Source: Anaerolineales bacterium
GTDB lineage: Bacteria; Chloroflexota; Anaerolineae; Anaerolineales; Villigracilaceae
Assembly (NCBI GenBank): GCA_030834895.1
Contig: JAUQXA010000046.1
Location: forward strand, 46,153-110,152
Length of the DNA: 64,000 bases
Direction of reading: 5' to 3'
The notes below the pieces were generated by a model, which saw nothing but the letters and a program-made list of their open reading frames with translations, was not told the origin of the DNA and ran no database searches. The stretch's first letter is position 1, and each line of letters starts with the position of its first letter. A program made the translations under genes and the position numbers. Positions 7,947-15,731 of this stretch are shown piece after piece.

Positions 7947-10412
7947 ATGGACATAGACCTCGACCTTTATCGTCACGAAATTCGAGTCTCTTCCGACCCG
8001 CTGGTGCGCCTTTCGGCAATCGACATCTCGCCCGAACGCCCCGAGCGGACTTTTGTTTTTATTCACGGCTTTGGGGGTCAGGCAACCCAATGGCAATATC
8101 AACTGCACAAGTTTGCCTTGAAGAATCGAGTCATTGCGTTGGACATGCGCGGACATGGACTCTCGGACAAGCCTTCGTCTGGCTACGAGATGTCGCGCAT
8201 TCAACTCGACCTCGAAACTGCCCTTGACCGATTGAACGTGTCCACGCCGATGGTTTTGGTGGGACATTCCTTCGGCGGCGCCATTGCCACCGACTTTGCG
8301 CTCAACCACCCTGAACGAATCGAAAGGCTGATTCTGATTGCGACCGCTGGCGAGTTCAAACTGAATCCGCTGTTCAGGCTTGGTCTGCACCTCCCCACCT
8401 GGTCGCTGCGTGGCATCGAACCTTTCACGCGGAAGTGGCTTTCGGGTCCGCCGCACGCGCTGAAACCTTTTTACCTGAACAACCTGTCCCGTTGGGTGGG
8501 TTGGGACAAATTTGCGAAACTGACCGTGCCAACCCTCGTCATCCGCGGACATCGGGACGCCGTCTTCGAGCGACCACTCTTCGAGAAGGTGGCAGGATCC
8601 ATCGTCGGGGCGGAGGAGGAGGACATCGGGGTCTCGGGTCACATGGTCATGCTCGAACGGCGCGAAGCGGTCAACCGCGCGATTTCGCGCTTCCTCGATG
8701 GCGGGTCCAAAAAATCGTGGCGCGATGACTTGGTCGCTGTCAAATCGGAACGCGACGAACTGACGGTGGAGCGTCCCTGGCTACGGCATTACGAAGAGGG
8801 TGTGCCGTACACGGTTGGCATCCCGCGCATCCCTGTGCATCACCTGCTGCGTTCGGCGGTGCGGAGATTTCCAACGCGGACGGCGCTTTATTTTGAAGGA
8901 GCGCAAATTTCGTATCGCAAGTTGAACCACGAAGCCAACCGTTTTGCCAATGCGTTGACCGCGATGGGCATCGGCAAGGGTGCGCGCGTGGTTTTGTATT
9001 TACCGAACATTCCGCAGGCGGTGATCGCGTTTTACGGTGTGGTCAAGGCTGGCGCGATGGCGGTGTTCGCTCCGCCCATGACTGACGCCGAAGAATTGAC
9101 CCGTCAGGTGAAGTTGGTGGAGGCGCGTGCGCTGGTCACGTTGAATTTGTGGGCGGGCATGGCGGCGCAAGTCCAACAAAATAGCGGACTGCCCCTGCTG
9201 GTGTTGACCGATGCGGGCGAATATCTTTCGCTTCCCAAACGGCTGATTTCGCGCTGGCGCAACCGTGGCTTGAACGTGGCGGGCGCGATGCATTTCCGCC
9301 GTTGGATAGCTGGGCAGAGCGACCAATCGCCGACGGTGGAAGTTGCCCCCGAAGACCTAGCGGTGATTCAATTCACGGGCGGCACGACTGCCAATGCAAA
9401 AGGCGTGATGCTTTCTCATCGCAATCTGGTGGCGAATGCCTTGCAGACCCGTCACTGGATGCCAAAGGCGGAGGAGGGCAGGGAAAGATTTTTATGCACG
9501 GTTCCGTTCTCGCATAGTTACGGTTTGACCACCTCGCTGAACGTGCCGATTTCGTTGGGAGCGTCGCTGATTTTGAAGCCGCAGTTCCAGATCAAAGATA
9601 TTCTCAAATCGGTCAATAAGTACAAGCCGACCATCTTCACGGGCGTGCCGAGCATGTATAACGCCATCAGCAATTTTCGCGGCGTGAGAAGATATGGCAT
9701 CAAATCCATCAAGGCTTGCATCAGCGGCTCCGCGCCTTTGCATGTGGAAGTGCAGGAGTCGTTCGAGAAACTCACCAAAGGGAAATTGGTCGAAGGTTAT
9801 GGTCTGACCGAGGCTTCGCCCGTGACCCATGCCAACCCGCTCGGCGGCAATCGCAAGGTCGGCTCGATTGGGATTCCGCTGCCGTCCACGCAGGCAGTCA
9901 TCGTTGACCTCGCTCGCGCCCGCAAGGAAGTGGAACCAGGGCAAATCGGCGAGCTGGCGATTCGCGGTCCGCAGGTGATGATGGGCTATTGGAAGGATGA
10001 AGAGTCCACCCGCGCCGTGCTCATGGACGACGGCTGGCTGTTGACCGGCGACGTGGCTCAAATGGACGAGGACGGCTATTTCCGCATCATCGCCCGCAAA
10101 GCTGACATGTGGTATCCCGAAAAACCCGGCAAGCCCGCTTTCCCGCGTGACGTGGAGGAAGTGATCTATGAAATTCCGCAAGTCAAGGAAGCGGTGGTGG
10201 TGGCAGTGGCGGGTCATCCCTTTGCCTTTGTCATTGCAGGGCGCGAACGTCCCACCGCCGAGGCGGTCATTGCCTACTGCAAGCGCAGACTCCCGCCGCA
10301 GTTGATTCCGCGCTTTGTGATTTTTATGGACGACTTTCCGCGCACGTTCATCGGCAAGGTGCTGCGGCGTGAGCTGGCAAAACGATATGGAAAGCAGATT
10401 GCAGGAGAGTAG
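7947..10412 (+). CDS. Fusion of alpha/beta hydrolase and AMP-forming acyl-CoA ligase-type enzyme
   Basis: The 821-residue protein joins two enzymes. Residues 1-250 are an alpha/beta hydrolase with oxyanion region HGFGG, nucleophile Ser108 in GHSFGG, a possible acid in RGHRDAVF and catalytic His in VSGHMVML. Residues about 285-821 are an ANL-family adenylating domain with the P-loop FTGGTTANAKGVMLSH, YGLTEASPVTH, the TGDVAQMDEDGYFRI hinge region and the catalytic lysine in FPRTFIGKVLRREL. It could hydrolyse an ester or thioester and re-activate the released acid to acyl-CoA, but the substrate is not evident. A separate hydrolase follows. One continuous frame, so the fusion is real in this sequence. 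Confidence 0.88.
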   Translation: MDIDLDLYRHEIRVSSDPLVRLSAIDISPERPERTFVFIHGFGGQATQWQYQLHKFALKNRVIALDMRGHGLSDKPSSGYEMSRIQLDLETALDRLNVSTPMVLVGHSFGGAIATDFALNHPERIERLILIATAGEFKLNPLFRLGLHLPTWSLRGIEPFTRKWLSGPPHALKPFYLNNLSRWVGWDKFAKLTVPTLVIRGHRDAVFERPLFEKVAGSIVGAEEEDIGVSGHMVMLERREAVNRAISRFLDGGSKKSWRDDLVAVKSERDELTVERPWLRHYEEGVPYTVGIPRIPVHHLLRSAVRRFPTRTALYFEGAQISYRKLNHEANRFANALTAMGIGKGARVVLYLPNIPQAVIAFYGVVKAGAMAVFAPPMTDAEELTRQVKLVEARALVTLNLWAGMAAQVQQNSGLPLLVLTDAGEYLSLPKRLISRWRNRGLNVAGAMHFRRWIAGQSDQSPTVEVAPEDLAVIQFTGGTTANAKGVMLSHRNLVANALQTRHWMPKAEEGRERFLCTVPFSHSYGLTTSLNVPISLGASLILKPQFQIKDILKSVNKYKPTIFTGVPSMYNAISNFRGVRRYGIKSIKACISGSAPLHVEVQESFEKLTKGKLVEGYGLTEASPVTHANPLGGNRKVGSIGIPLPSTQAVIVDLARARKEVEPGQIGELAIRGPQVMMGYWKDEESTRAVLMDDGWLLTGDVAQMDEDGYFRIIARKADMWYPEKPGKPAFPRDVEEVIYEIPQVKEAVVVAVAGHPFAFVIAGRERPTAEAVIAYCKRRLPPQLIPRFVIFMDDFPRTFIGKVLRRELAKRYGKQIAGE

Positions 10413-10418
10413 GGGAAA

Positions 10419-10446
10419 GGATGAATGATAAAGGATGAAGGATGAA
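10419..10446. repeat. Heptameric tandem repeat (GGATGAA unit)
   Basis: GGATGAA, TGATAAA, GGATGAA and GGATGAA run head to tail between the two hydrolase genes and end 3 bases before the next start codon, supplying its GGATGAA ribosome-binding region. Confidence 0.65.
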
Positions 10447-10449
10447 TTA

Positions 10450-11277
10450 ATGGCAACAAGTGGGGTTGTGAATTTTGTTCAGCAGGGGAGTGGCACACCA
10501 GTGATTCTCACGCATGGGCTTGCCGCTTCGCTTCATGACTGGGATGACCTTCTGCCTGAGTTGGCTGAATCAGGCTACGCAGGTTACGCCCTCGACCTGC
10601 TTGGACATGGTGACAGCTATAAACCCGCTCATGCCCGCGACTACACCTTCGAGTCTGTCTTCGAGCATTTCTCCGCCTGGATTGACTCGCTGCCTCTCGC
10701 CGACTCGCTGATTCTCATCGGTCACTCTCTCGGCGGGGGATTATCTTTGCAGTATGCCTTGCGTTATCCCGAACGTGTGCGGGCGCTGGTTTTGATTAAT
10801 CCGTTCTACAGCATTCATCAATTACCGCCCATTTTGCAACTTGCCTTTCGTCGTCAATTGATCAACACGGCATTGATCGAGCGCACGCCCTATCGCCTGT
10901 TCCGCTTTTTTGTGGACATGTCGAGCGTCAGCTTTCATGTGCAAAGCCGCGAGACTCACATCCTGCCTGAGCATATCCGCTACCAGACCGCGCTGGATTA
11001 CACCCGCGCCTCTTCTGGAATCTACAACATCCCGCGCACATTGCCCGATCTCACCGCAGACCTGTCCCGCATCCACCAGCCAACCTTGCTCCTCTGGGGT
11101 GGACATGACCAAAGCCTTGACCCGCAGTCGTTTCCAAAAATCAGGGATTTACTGCCAAACATCGTGGCATCGCACCAATTCCCCATCTGCGGGCATGTGC
11201 CGCATCAATGCCATCCCGAGCAACTCAATCCGCATGTGATGAGGTTTTTGCAAGTCATCTGCAAAATGTCACCCTGA
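10450..11277 (+). CDS. Alpha/beta hydrolase
   Basis: The 275-residue protein has oxyanion motif THGLAAS, nucleophile Ser93 in GHSLGG, acid in LLWGGHDQSL and catalytic His in ICGHVPHQ. I prefer the ATG at 10450 over the one at 10435 because the A/G-rich repeat sequence GAAGGATGAA lies directly before it; the choice changes five residues. It probably shares transcription with the upstream fusion gene. Its last codons (ATG TCA CCC TGA) fall inside an intergenic palindromic repeat starting at 11268, so the C-terminus may have been replaced by repeat insertion. Substrate unknown. Confidence 0.85.
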   Translation: MATSGVVNFVQQGSGTPVILTHGLAASLHDWDDLLPELAESGYAGYALDLLGHGDSYKPAHARDYTFESVFEHFSAWIDSLPLADSLILIGHSLGGGLSLQYALRYPERVRALVLINPFYSIHQLPPILQLAFRRQLINTALIERTPYRLFRFFVDMSSVSFHVQSRETHILPEHIRYQTALDYTRASSGIYNIPRTLPDLTADLSRIHQPTLLLWGGHDQSLDPQSFPKIRDLLPNIVASHQFPICGHVPHQCHPEQLNPHVMRFLQVICKMSP

Positions 11278-11374
11278 GCGTCAGCGACACTTGCGCCGCG
11301 CGCCAGTGCGGTGAGGGTCTCTACCCCACCAATGCGGGCCTCTTCGGTCGCAAAGAACGCTCCCTCAGAGTGAC
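11268..11374. repeat. Repeat with inverted ends GTCACCCTGAG / CTCAGAGTGAC
   Basis: The ends are inverted matches and the interior holds GAGGGTCTCT and related pieces. It fills the gap between the converging hydrolase (+) and transglutaminase (-) genes and contains the hydrolase stop codon. Confidence 0.6.
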
Positions 11375-11379
11375 GCCAC

Positions 11380-13632
11380 CTACAAGCGGATAACAATTCG
11401 CGCGTACCACAATCTCCAGAATAACTTTCTCCAAACTTTTACCGCATGGGCGCGTTCGTCCTTCGAGACTGGATGAGGGCTGTATGTCTCCTGCAAATAC
11501 AGGCGGGTAAGCAATTCGATTTCATCAGGTGCTGGAGTCAGCCAGTTGCGACCGACCTCAATCTTCGCTTGCAACTGAGCCGCAAACACAGACGGGGTTT
11601 CATATTGCGGTGCGTTCCTGTAAATCTTTTTTCCGTGATGATAAACATAGCGATAGATCGAGCCGATGGTTTCGTGTGCCCGCAAAAGTCCCTGCGCGCG
11701 CAGGACCCACAAGCCAGCCAATGCGACGACGAAAATCAGCAACACCGCAAGCAGATATAAATCCTGTCGGATGGAATATCCCAGCCTTGCTTCGGCGCTG
11801 ACTTCGAGTCCAGAAGTGGTTGGAGAAGCGATGGGCGCGTTGATTTCCTCTGGCAATTTTTCAGGCAAGGTGATGGGTGGCAAACTTGCCGTCGGTTCGA
11901 ACTCCACCCAGCCGATGCCCGAAAAATAGACTTCCACCCAGCTATGCGCGTTCAACTCCCTGACGATGTACTCCGCCGTGAACGGGTTGTAGATTCCGCT
12001 CGAATAGCCAATGACCAATCGGGAGGGCAGACCAACTGTCCGCGCCAGCACCACCATCGAGGTGGCGTAGTAATCGCAGTAACCAATCCTCAAGTCGAAG
12101 AGAAAATAATCCGCCACATCCCGACCCGCTGGCGGAGCGGACACATCCAGCGAGTAGGGATAAATCCGCAGGTAGGTTTCGATTGCCTTCGCCTTGTCGT
12201 AGGGATTGGTTGCATCCGCAGCCAGTTGGGAGGCGAGGTCAAGCACACGTTGTGAGACTGTGTCAGGCAGGGTCAAATATCTTTTGCTAATTTGCTCTGG
12301 GTAAGTCTGCGACGAATTGCGGAGTTGATTTGCACTGACGATTGGCACAAGCGAATCGACCTCATAGCTTTGCCTTTTGGTGAGCGCGCCAAGCATGTCG
12401 GCGCTGAGGATCGGGGTCACGCCCTTCGGCAGAGATTCGGGCGACGTGCGCCAGTTCACGTCGATGGGTTGGCTGGCGCGCATCAGCGAACCCGTCCAAT
12501 ACAGGCGGTCATCTTGTTTTGAGGTTTTCGTCACCTGTTGGTGAATGACCTTGTATCTCTCGCCACTCGCGAAGCGCGGGAAAACAACCTGCTTTGCCTT
12601 GTAGGAAAGATTCTCCGTCGGCGTACTTGACCAGCCTTGACTGTTGTACAGGTCGTAAGTCAGCAACCGCCAATAATGACGCGGCGCGTCTTCATCGGTG
12701 ATCCTTTTATCCGAAGGCAAGAGCTCTCCCGTTTTGACAGTGAACACAATCGTTTCCGATGGAATCCTTTGCGGATCGATCAGGTGCTCAAGCGGAAGTC
12801 CCGAAGGCGCTGACCACGAAGTCCTGACTGGCTTTGCCTCCAAACCAAGAGCGGTCTTGAGTTTGTCGTTCTCGTTGATCTTCCTTGCGATGTCCCGCAC
12901 CGAGATGACAGGCGTCAAGCCAGCGACGAGTCCGAGCGCAAAGGAGATGGTCACCACCGCCAAAAGGGTATCCCTTTGCGCTTCTTCCATTCTCCTGTCT
13001 TGTTGCGGGATGAACTTCCACATTTTTTGAACGCCCAGCAAGCAGAGGAAGGCAAAGACCGCAACCTGCAACGAGAACGTGCTCGCGCCCGTGTAGTTGA
13101 GAATGAATCCATGCAGGGCGAGGGAAGGTAACAACGCGGTGGTTACGTCGCCGCGCCTTCCTGTCCACCAGCCTGCCCATGAAGCAAGCAACAGGATTGG
13201 AATGTCCCAGATGGTCTCGCGGACAGTTGAATTTTTGAGGTTTCCGCTCAAGAGTCGATCAAAGAAAGTGGATGCGCGCGAAATAACCTCTGCGAATTGT
13301 TCCCTCAAAAAGGAAAGATCAGGCGCTTCCGGTTTCAGCAGGCTTTGAATTGACTGGAGTTGAAATTGAGGGATGCCGCGTATAGTTTCCCAAAAAACTT
13401 CATCGATTCTGGATGCTTTGATGAAGATAACAAGCAGTCCACCGAGGATGAGGAAACTCCACGCCCGCCGCGCGGATGTGTTCCTGCCGCCAAGCAGATA
13501 ACCAACCACCACCGCAAAAATAGCAACGGGAACCAGTTGTGCATCCTCGATGCCATCCACGCTGGCTTTGACTCCCGCGACCAGTGCGCTCAAAGCAATT
13601 GTCAGCAGAACCAAAGTGAAGATTTTCTTCAT
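11380..13632 (-). CDS. Transglutaminase-like membrane protein (TgpA/DUF3488-like)
   Basis: The 750-residue protein has several N-terminal membrane helices, a long extracytoplasmic region, a transglutaminase-like core with Cys in RIGYCDYYATSMV, His in NAHSWVEVYF and acidic position WVEFEPT, then a further membrane helix (YLLAVLLIFVVALAGLWVL) and a C-terminal cytoplasmic segment. Such proteins usually occur with a DUF58 protein and a MoxR-type AAA ATPase; here the DUF58 gene overlaps its start by 4 bp (ATGA), but no MoxR gene is seen. Likely protease or peptide cross-linking activity at the cell surface is only inferred. Confidence 0.88.
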   Translation of the reverse strand: MKKIFTLVLLTIALSALVAGVKASVDGIEDAQLVPVAIFAVVVGYLLGGRNTSARRAWSFLILGGLLVIFIKASRIDEVFWETIRGIPQFQLQSIQSLLKPEAPDLSFLREQFAEVISRASTFFDRLLSGNLKNSTVRETIWDIPILLLASWAGWWTGRRGDVTTALLPSLALHGFILNYTGASTFSLQVAVFAFLCLLGVQKMWKFIPQQDRRMEEAQRDTLLAVVTISFALGLVAGLTPVISVRDIARKINENDKLKTALGLEAKPVRTSWSAPSGLPLEHLIDPQRIPSETIVFTVKTGELLPSDKRITDEDAPRHYWRLLTYDLYNSQGWSSTPTENLSYKAKQVVFPRFASGERYKVIHQQVTKTSKQDDRLYWTGSLMRASQPIDVNWRTSPESLPKGVTPILSADMLGALTKRQSYEVDSLVPIVSANQLRNSSQTYPEQISKRYLTLPDTVSQRVLDLASQLAADATNPYDKAKAIETYLRIYPYSLDVSAPPAGRDVADYFLFDLRIGYCDYYATSMVVLARTVGLPSRLVIGYSSGIYNPFTAEYIVRELNAHSWVEVYFSGIGWVEFEPTASLPPITLPEKLPEEINAPIASPTTSGLEVSAEARLGYSIRQDLYLLAVLLIFVVALAGLWVLRAQGLLRAHETIGSIYRYVYHHGKKIYRNAPQYETPSVFAAQLQAKIEVGRNWLTPAPDEIELLTRLYLQETYSPHPVSKDERAHAVKVWRKLFWRLWYARIVIRL

Positions 13633-14894
13633 CCCGTCACCTTACCTGCGGGCAGCGGAATCAAGTCGCCTGTGGGCGTAGTCTGCCATGTCCCTTTGGC
13701 TGGGACGGTCTCCATTTTGGGCAAGTCCATAATTCCCTGTGGAATTACGTGGCAAATCACGCCGCGTTCTTCCAGAAAGACAGCAGACTGTTCAGCGGAC
13801 GTTTCACCATAGGGAGCGAGGTCGAGCAACATCACGGTGGGGATACTTCGTATGTTGCGTTTGGTCATAGGCAGGAGGGTTTTGATCCAATCTAGTTTGG
13901 TGGACGCAGTGACGATGATCAGGCTATGCTGCCTACCGAGGGAAGGTAAGATTCGCTCAAGGACAGAACCGAGGTCAAGGTCACTGGGACTGGCGGTGGC
14001 AAGTGACTGCATGATCTCCCAGCGTTGACCTTCGCCTTTTTGAGGCGTGAGCCAGATCAATTCCCTGCTGTTGCCAATCAGCCCGACGGATTTCCGCAAG
14101 CGCAGACCCCGGTCAGCGAGCGAAGCTGCGAGGGTAACGCACTGCTCTTCAACCGAGTCCCAGCCCGCGCCGAGCATGTATTGCTTATCGAGGTCGAGCA
14201 GAATCCACCAATCGCCTTCGGGCGTGCTTTCCATCAGGCGCACAAAGAGCTTGTTCATGCGCGCGGTCGTGTTCCAATGAATCATGCGCATACTGTCGCC
14301 GTGGACGTATTCGCGCACCGTTGCCGCGTGGATGGTTTTCTCGGATGCGTTCCGTCGCGGCTGACCATCGCCATGCGAACCGGATGGCGCAATCGGCAAC
14401 TCGGGCAGGGCCGCTATTTGGGGTAGGACCAGGATCGAGGTCCGTTTGAAATCGCGGAGATTGACTTCGAATATCCCGAAAGGATCGCCTGTTGAAATCT
14501 CCGCGCCGCCGAGGTAAAAGAGTCCGCGCTGTTTGCAGGTGGCGGATAGAGTCCATTGGTCGAAATATCCCGCGTTGATGCTGGTCGACCTGCTTGCGTC
14601 GAAGCCAGGCAGCGTGGATTGATCTACAAATTCGACCTGTGCCGCTGGCAATGAAAACCCGTTCGATAAAGTGATGCGCTCTTCGATCTGTCCGCCGACT
14701 TGAACCCACCTCAAGCGTGTTTCCCTGCGCAGTTCGATGTCCCTACCAAGCGACTGCGCCCAAACGTATGCGGTGACCAATGTGCCGACGAAGCCCACCA
14801 ACAGGATGGTCCATACTTCCGAAGGGTCCATCACTTGTAATCCAAGCAGGAAGGCGATCAGAATCAGGAATATTGGCTTACGCAAACGTATCAT
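13629..14894 (-). CDS. DUF58 domain membrane protein
   Basis: Two N-terminal membrane helices are followed by a domain ending in the DUF58 signature VREYVHGDSMRMIHWNTTAR, then a von Willebrand-type region (WWILLDLDKQYM). I place the start at the ATG at 14894 (MIRLRKPIFLILIAFL, 421 residues) because a TATAAT lies 6 nt before it; an in-frame ATG at 14927 would add 11 residues. It overlaps the transglutaminase gene by 4 bp, forming a two-gene operon. DUF58 proteins are partners of MoxR ATPases in surface-protein assembly. Confidence 0.85.
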   Translation of the reverse strand: MIRLRKPIFLILIAFLLGLQVMDPSEVWTILLVGFVGTLVTAYVWAQSLGRDIELRRETRLRWVQVGGQIEERITLSNGFSLPAAQVEFVDQSTLPGFDASRSTSINAGYFDQWTLSATCKQRGLFYLGGAEISTGDPFGIFEVNLRDFKRTSILVLPQIAALPELPIAPSGSHGDGQPRRNASEKTIHAATVREYVHGDSMRMIHWNTTARMNKLFVRLMESTPEGDWWILLDLDKQYMLGAGWDSVEEQCVTLAASLADRGLRLRKSVGLIGNSRELIWLTPQKGEGQRWEIMQSLATASPSDLDLGSVLERILPSLGRQHSLIIVTASTKLDWIKTLLPMTKRNIRSIPTVMLLDLAPYGETSAEQSAVFLEERGVICHVIPQGIMDLPKMETVPAKGTWQTTPTGDLIPLPAGKVTG

Positions 14895-14900
14895 TGAACG

Positions 14901-14906
14901 ATTATA
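14901..14906 (-). promoter_or_regulatory. -10 element TATAAT, 6 nt before an ATG
   Basis: On the minus strand TATAAT is followed by CGTTCA and then ATG at 14894. A weak -35 (TTTGCA) lies 16 bp upstream. This spacing predicts a leaderless mRNA for the DUF58 operon, as at 7947 and 47741. Confidence 0.6.
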
Positions 14907-15007
14907 ACTTCGCAGTTGAAATTGCAAATCCTTCCCTGGAATTAAATCCCAAACTTAAAAAATAAAGTGTGCAAATATTTTAAGGATAAGGTAAACCAAA
15001 GTCCCTC

Positions 15008-15036
15008 TTGTCAGCACATGGGGATGATGCTAAAAT
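15008..15036 (+). promoter_or_regulatory. Promoter of nrdR (TTGTCA-17-TAAAAT)
   Basis: TTGTCA at 15008-15013 and TAAAAT at 15031-15036 are spaced 17 bp, predicting a start near 15043 and a leader of about 80 nt. I did not find a convincing NrdR-box palindrome in 14895-15125. Confidence 0.65.
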
Positions 15037-15048
15037 GCCGAACACTTT

Positions 15049-15093
15049 AGCCAGATGTACGGGGATGCAGCGCCCGAACGCCCATATCTGGCT
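15049..15093 (+). promoter_or_regulatory. Structured 5' leader of nrdR
   Basis: AGCCAGAT (15049-15056) pairs perfectly with ATCTGGCT (15086-15093); the enclosed segment can pair further through GGGG and CCC. The hairpin starts a few bases after the predicted transcription start. It could stabilise the 5' end or be regulatory; it does not match a riboswitch class I know. Confidence 0.45.
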
Positions 15094-15125
15094 CTAACAT
15101 TTGTTCTAGTTTCGGAGTAACCCGG

Positions 15126-15575
15126 ATGCGTTGTCCCTATTGCAAGCACCATGATTCAAAAGTGTTGGATACCTCCCACGACAGTCACGGTGGGATTCGC
15201 CGTCGGCGCGAATGCCTGAAATGCCGCCAACGCTTTAGCAGTTATGAGCGACCAATTCTGGCTGTGCCATTGATTGTCAAGCAGGATGGGACACGCGAGG
15301 AATTCGACCGCGAGAAGCTGGCGCGTGGCATTCGCATTTCCTGCGCCAAGCGCCCCGTCTCCGCGGCGGACATCGAGCGCATCATCGGACAGGTGGAAGC
15401 ACAATTACAAAAAGTGGGCAAGGCTGAAGTCTCCTCCCGTGTGGTTGGCGACCTGGTAATGGAGACCTTGAAGGAAGTCGATCAAATCGCGTACATTCGT
15501 TACGCAATCGTGTATTTGGGATTGGACGATTTGCAGTCCATCCGCACCGAGATAGATCAATTGCTCGAAGACTAA
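15126..15575 (+). CDS. nrdR: Transcriptional repressor NrdR
   Basis: NrdR is a nucleotide-sensing repressor of ribonucleotide reductase genes. The 149-residue protein has the N-terminal zinc ribbon with Cys3, Cys6, Cys30 and Cys33 (MRCPYCKHHDSKVLDT, ECLKC), the FSSYER linker and the ATP-cone domain (IVKQDGTREEFDREKLARGI). It is immediately upstream of nrdJ, its expected target. The start is fixed by the conserved MRCPYC. Confidence 0.96.
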   Translation: MRCPYCKHHDSKVLDTSHDSHGGIRRRRECLKCRQRFSSYERPILAVPLIVKQDGTREEFDREKLARGIRISCAKRPVSAADIERIIGQVEAQLQKVGKAEVSSRVVGDLVMETLKEVDQIAYIRYAIVYLGLDDLQSIRTEIDQLLED

Positions 15576-15585
15576 TTAATGTACG

Positions 15586-15626
15586 GCAGAGACATGCCCG
15601 AAAAGGGCGGAGTGTCTCTGCTGTTT
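15586..15626 (+). terminator. Terminator-like hairpin after nrdR
   Basis: GCAGAGACA and TGTCTCTGC form a 9-bp outer stem, with GCCC/GGGC pairing inside, followed by TGTTTTGTTT. It may end nrdR transcripts or modulate read-through into nrdJ. Confidence 0.65.
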
Positions 15627-15636
15627 TGTTTCCACA

Positions 15637-15704
15637 TGATGCAGGGGCGACCCGCCCTTGATAAACCGGCAAGAATGGTAATCATGAAGGGTTGCCCCTG
15701 CAAG
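15637..15704. repeat. GCAGGGGCG palindromic repeat
   Basis: GCAGGGGCGACCC on the left is mirrored by GGGTTGCCCCTGC on the right, with CCCTTGAT/ATGAAGGG inside. It belongs to a family whose other copies lie at 19131-19215 and 50323-50382. Confidence 0.65.
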
Positions 15705-15731
15705 AAAAGAGACTTTATAGGAGAGTGAAAA

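Noticed and set aside
7947..10412. OleB-OleC-type olefin biosynthesis fusion (hydrolase plus ligase)
   Set aside because: The hydrolase has a serine nucleophile (GHSFGG), whereas OleB is a haloalkane-dehalogenase-like enzyme with Asp, and no oleA or oleD gene is near.
15576..15731. Cobalamin riboswitch upstream of nrdJ
   Set aside because: Expected for some B12-dependent reductases, but I see only a terminator hairpin and a palindromic repeat, with no B12-box-like sequence.
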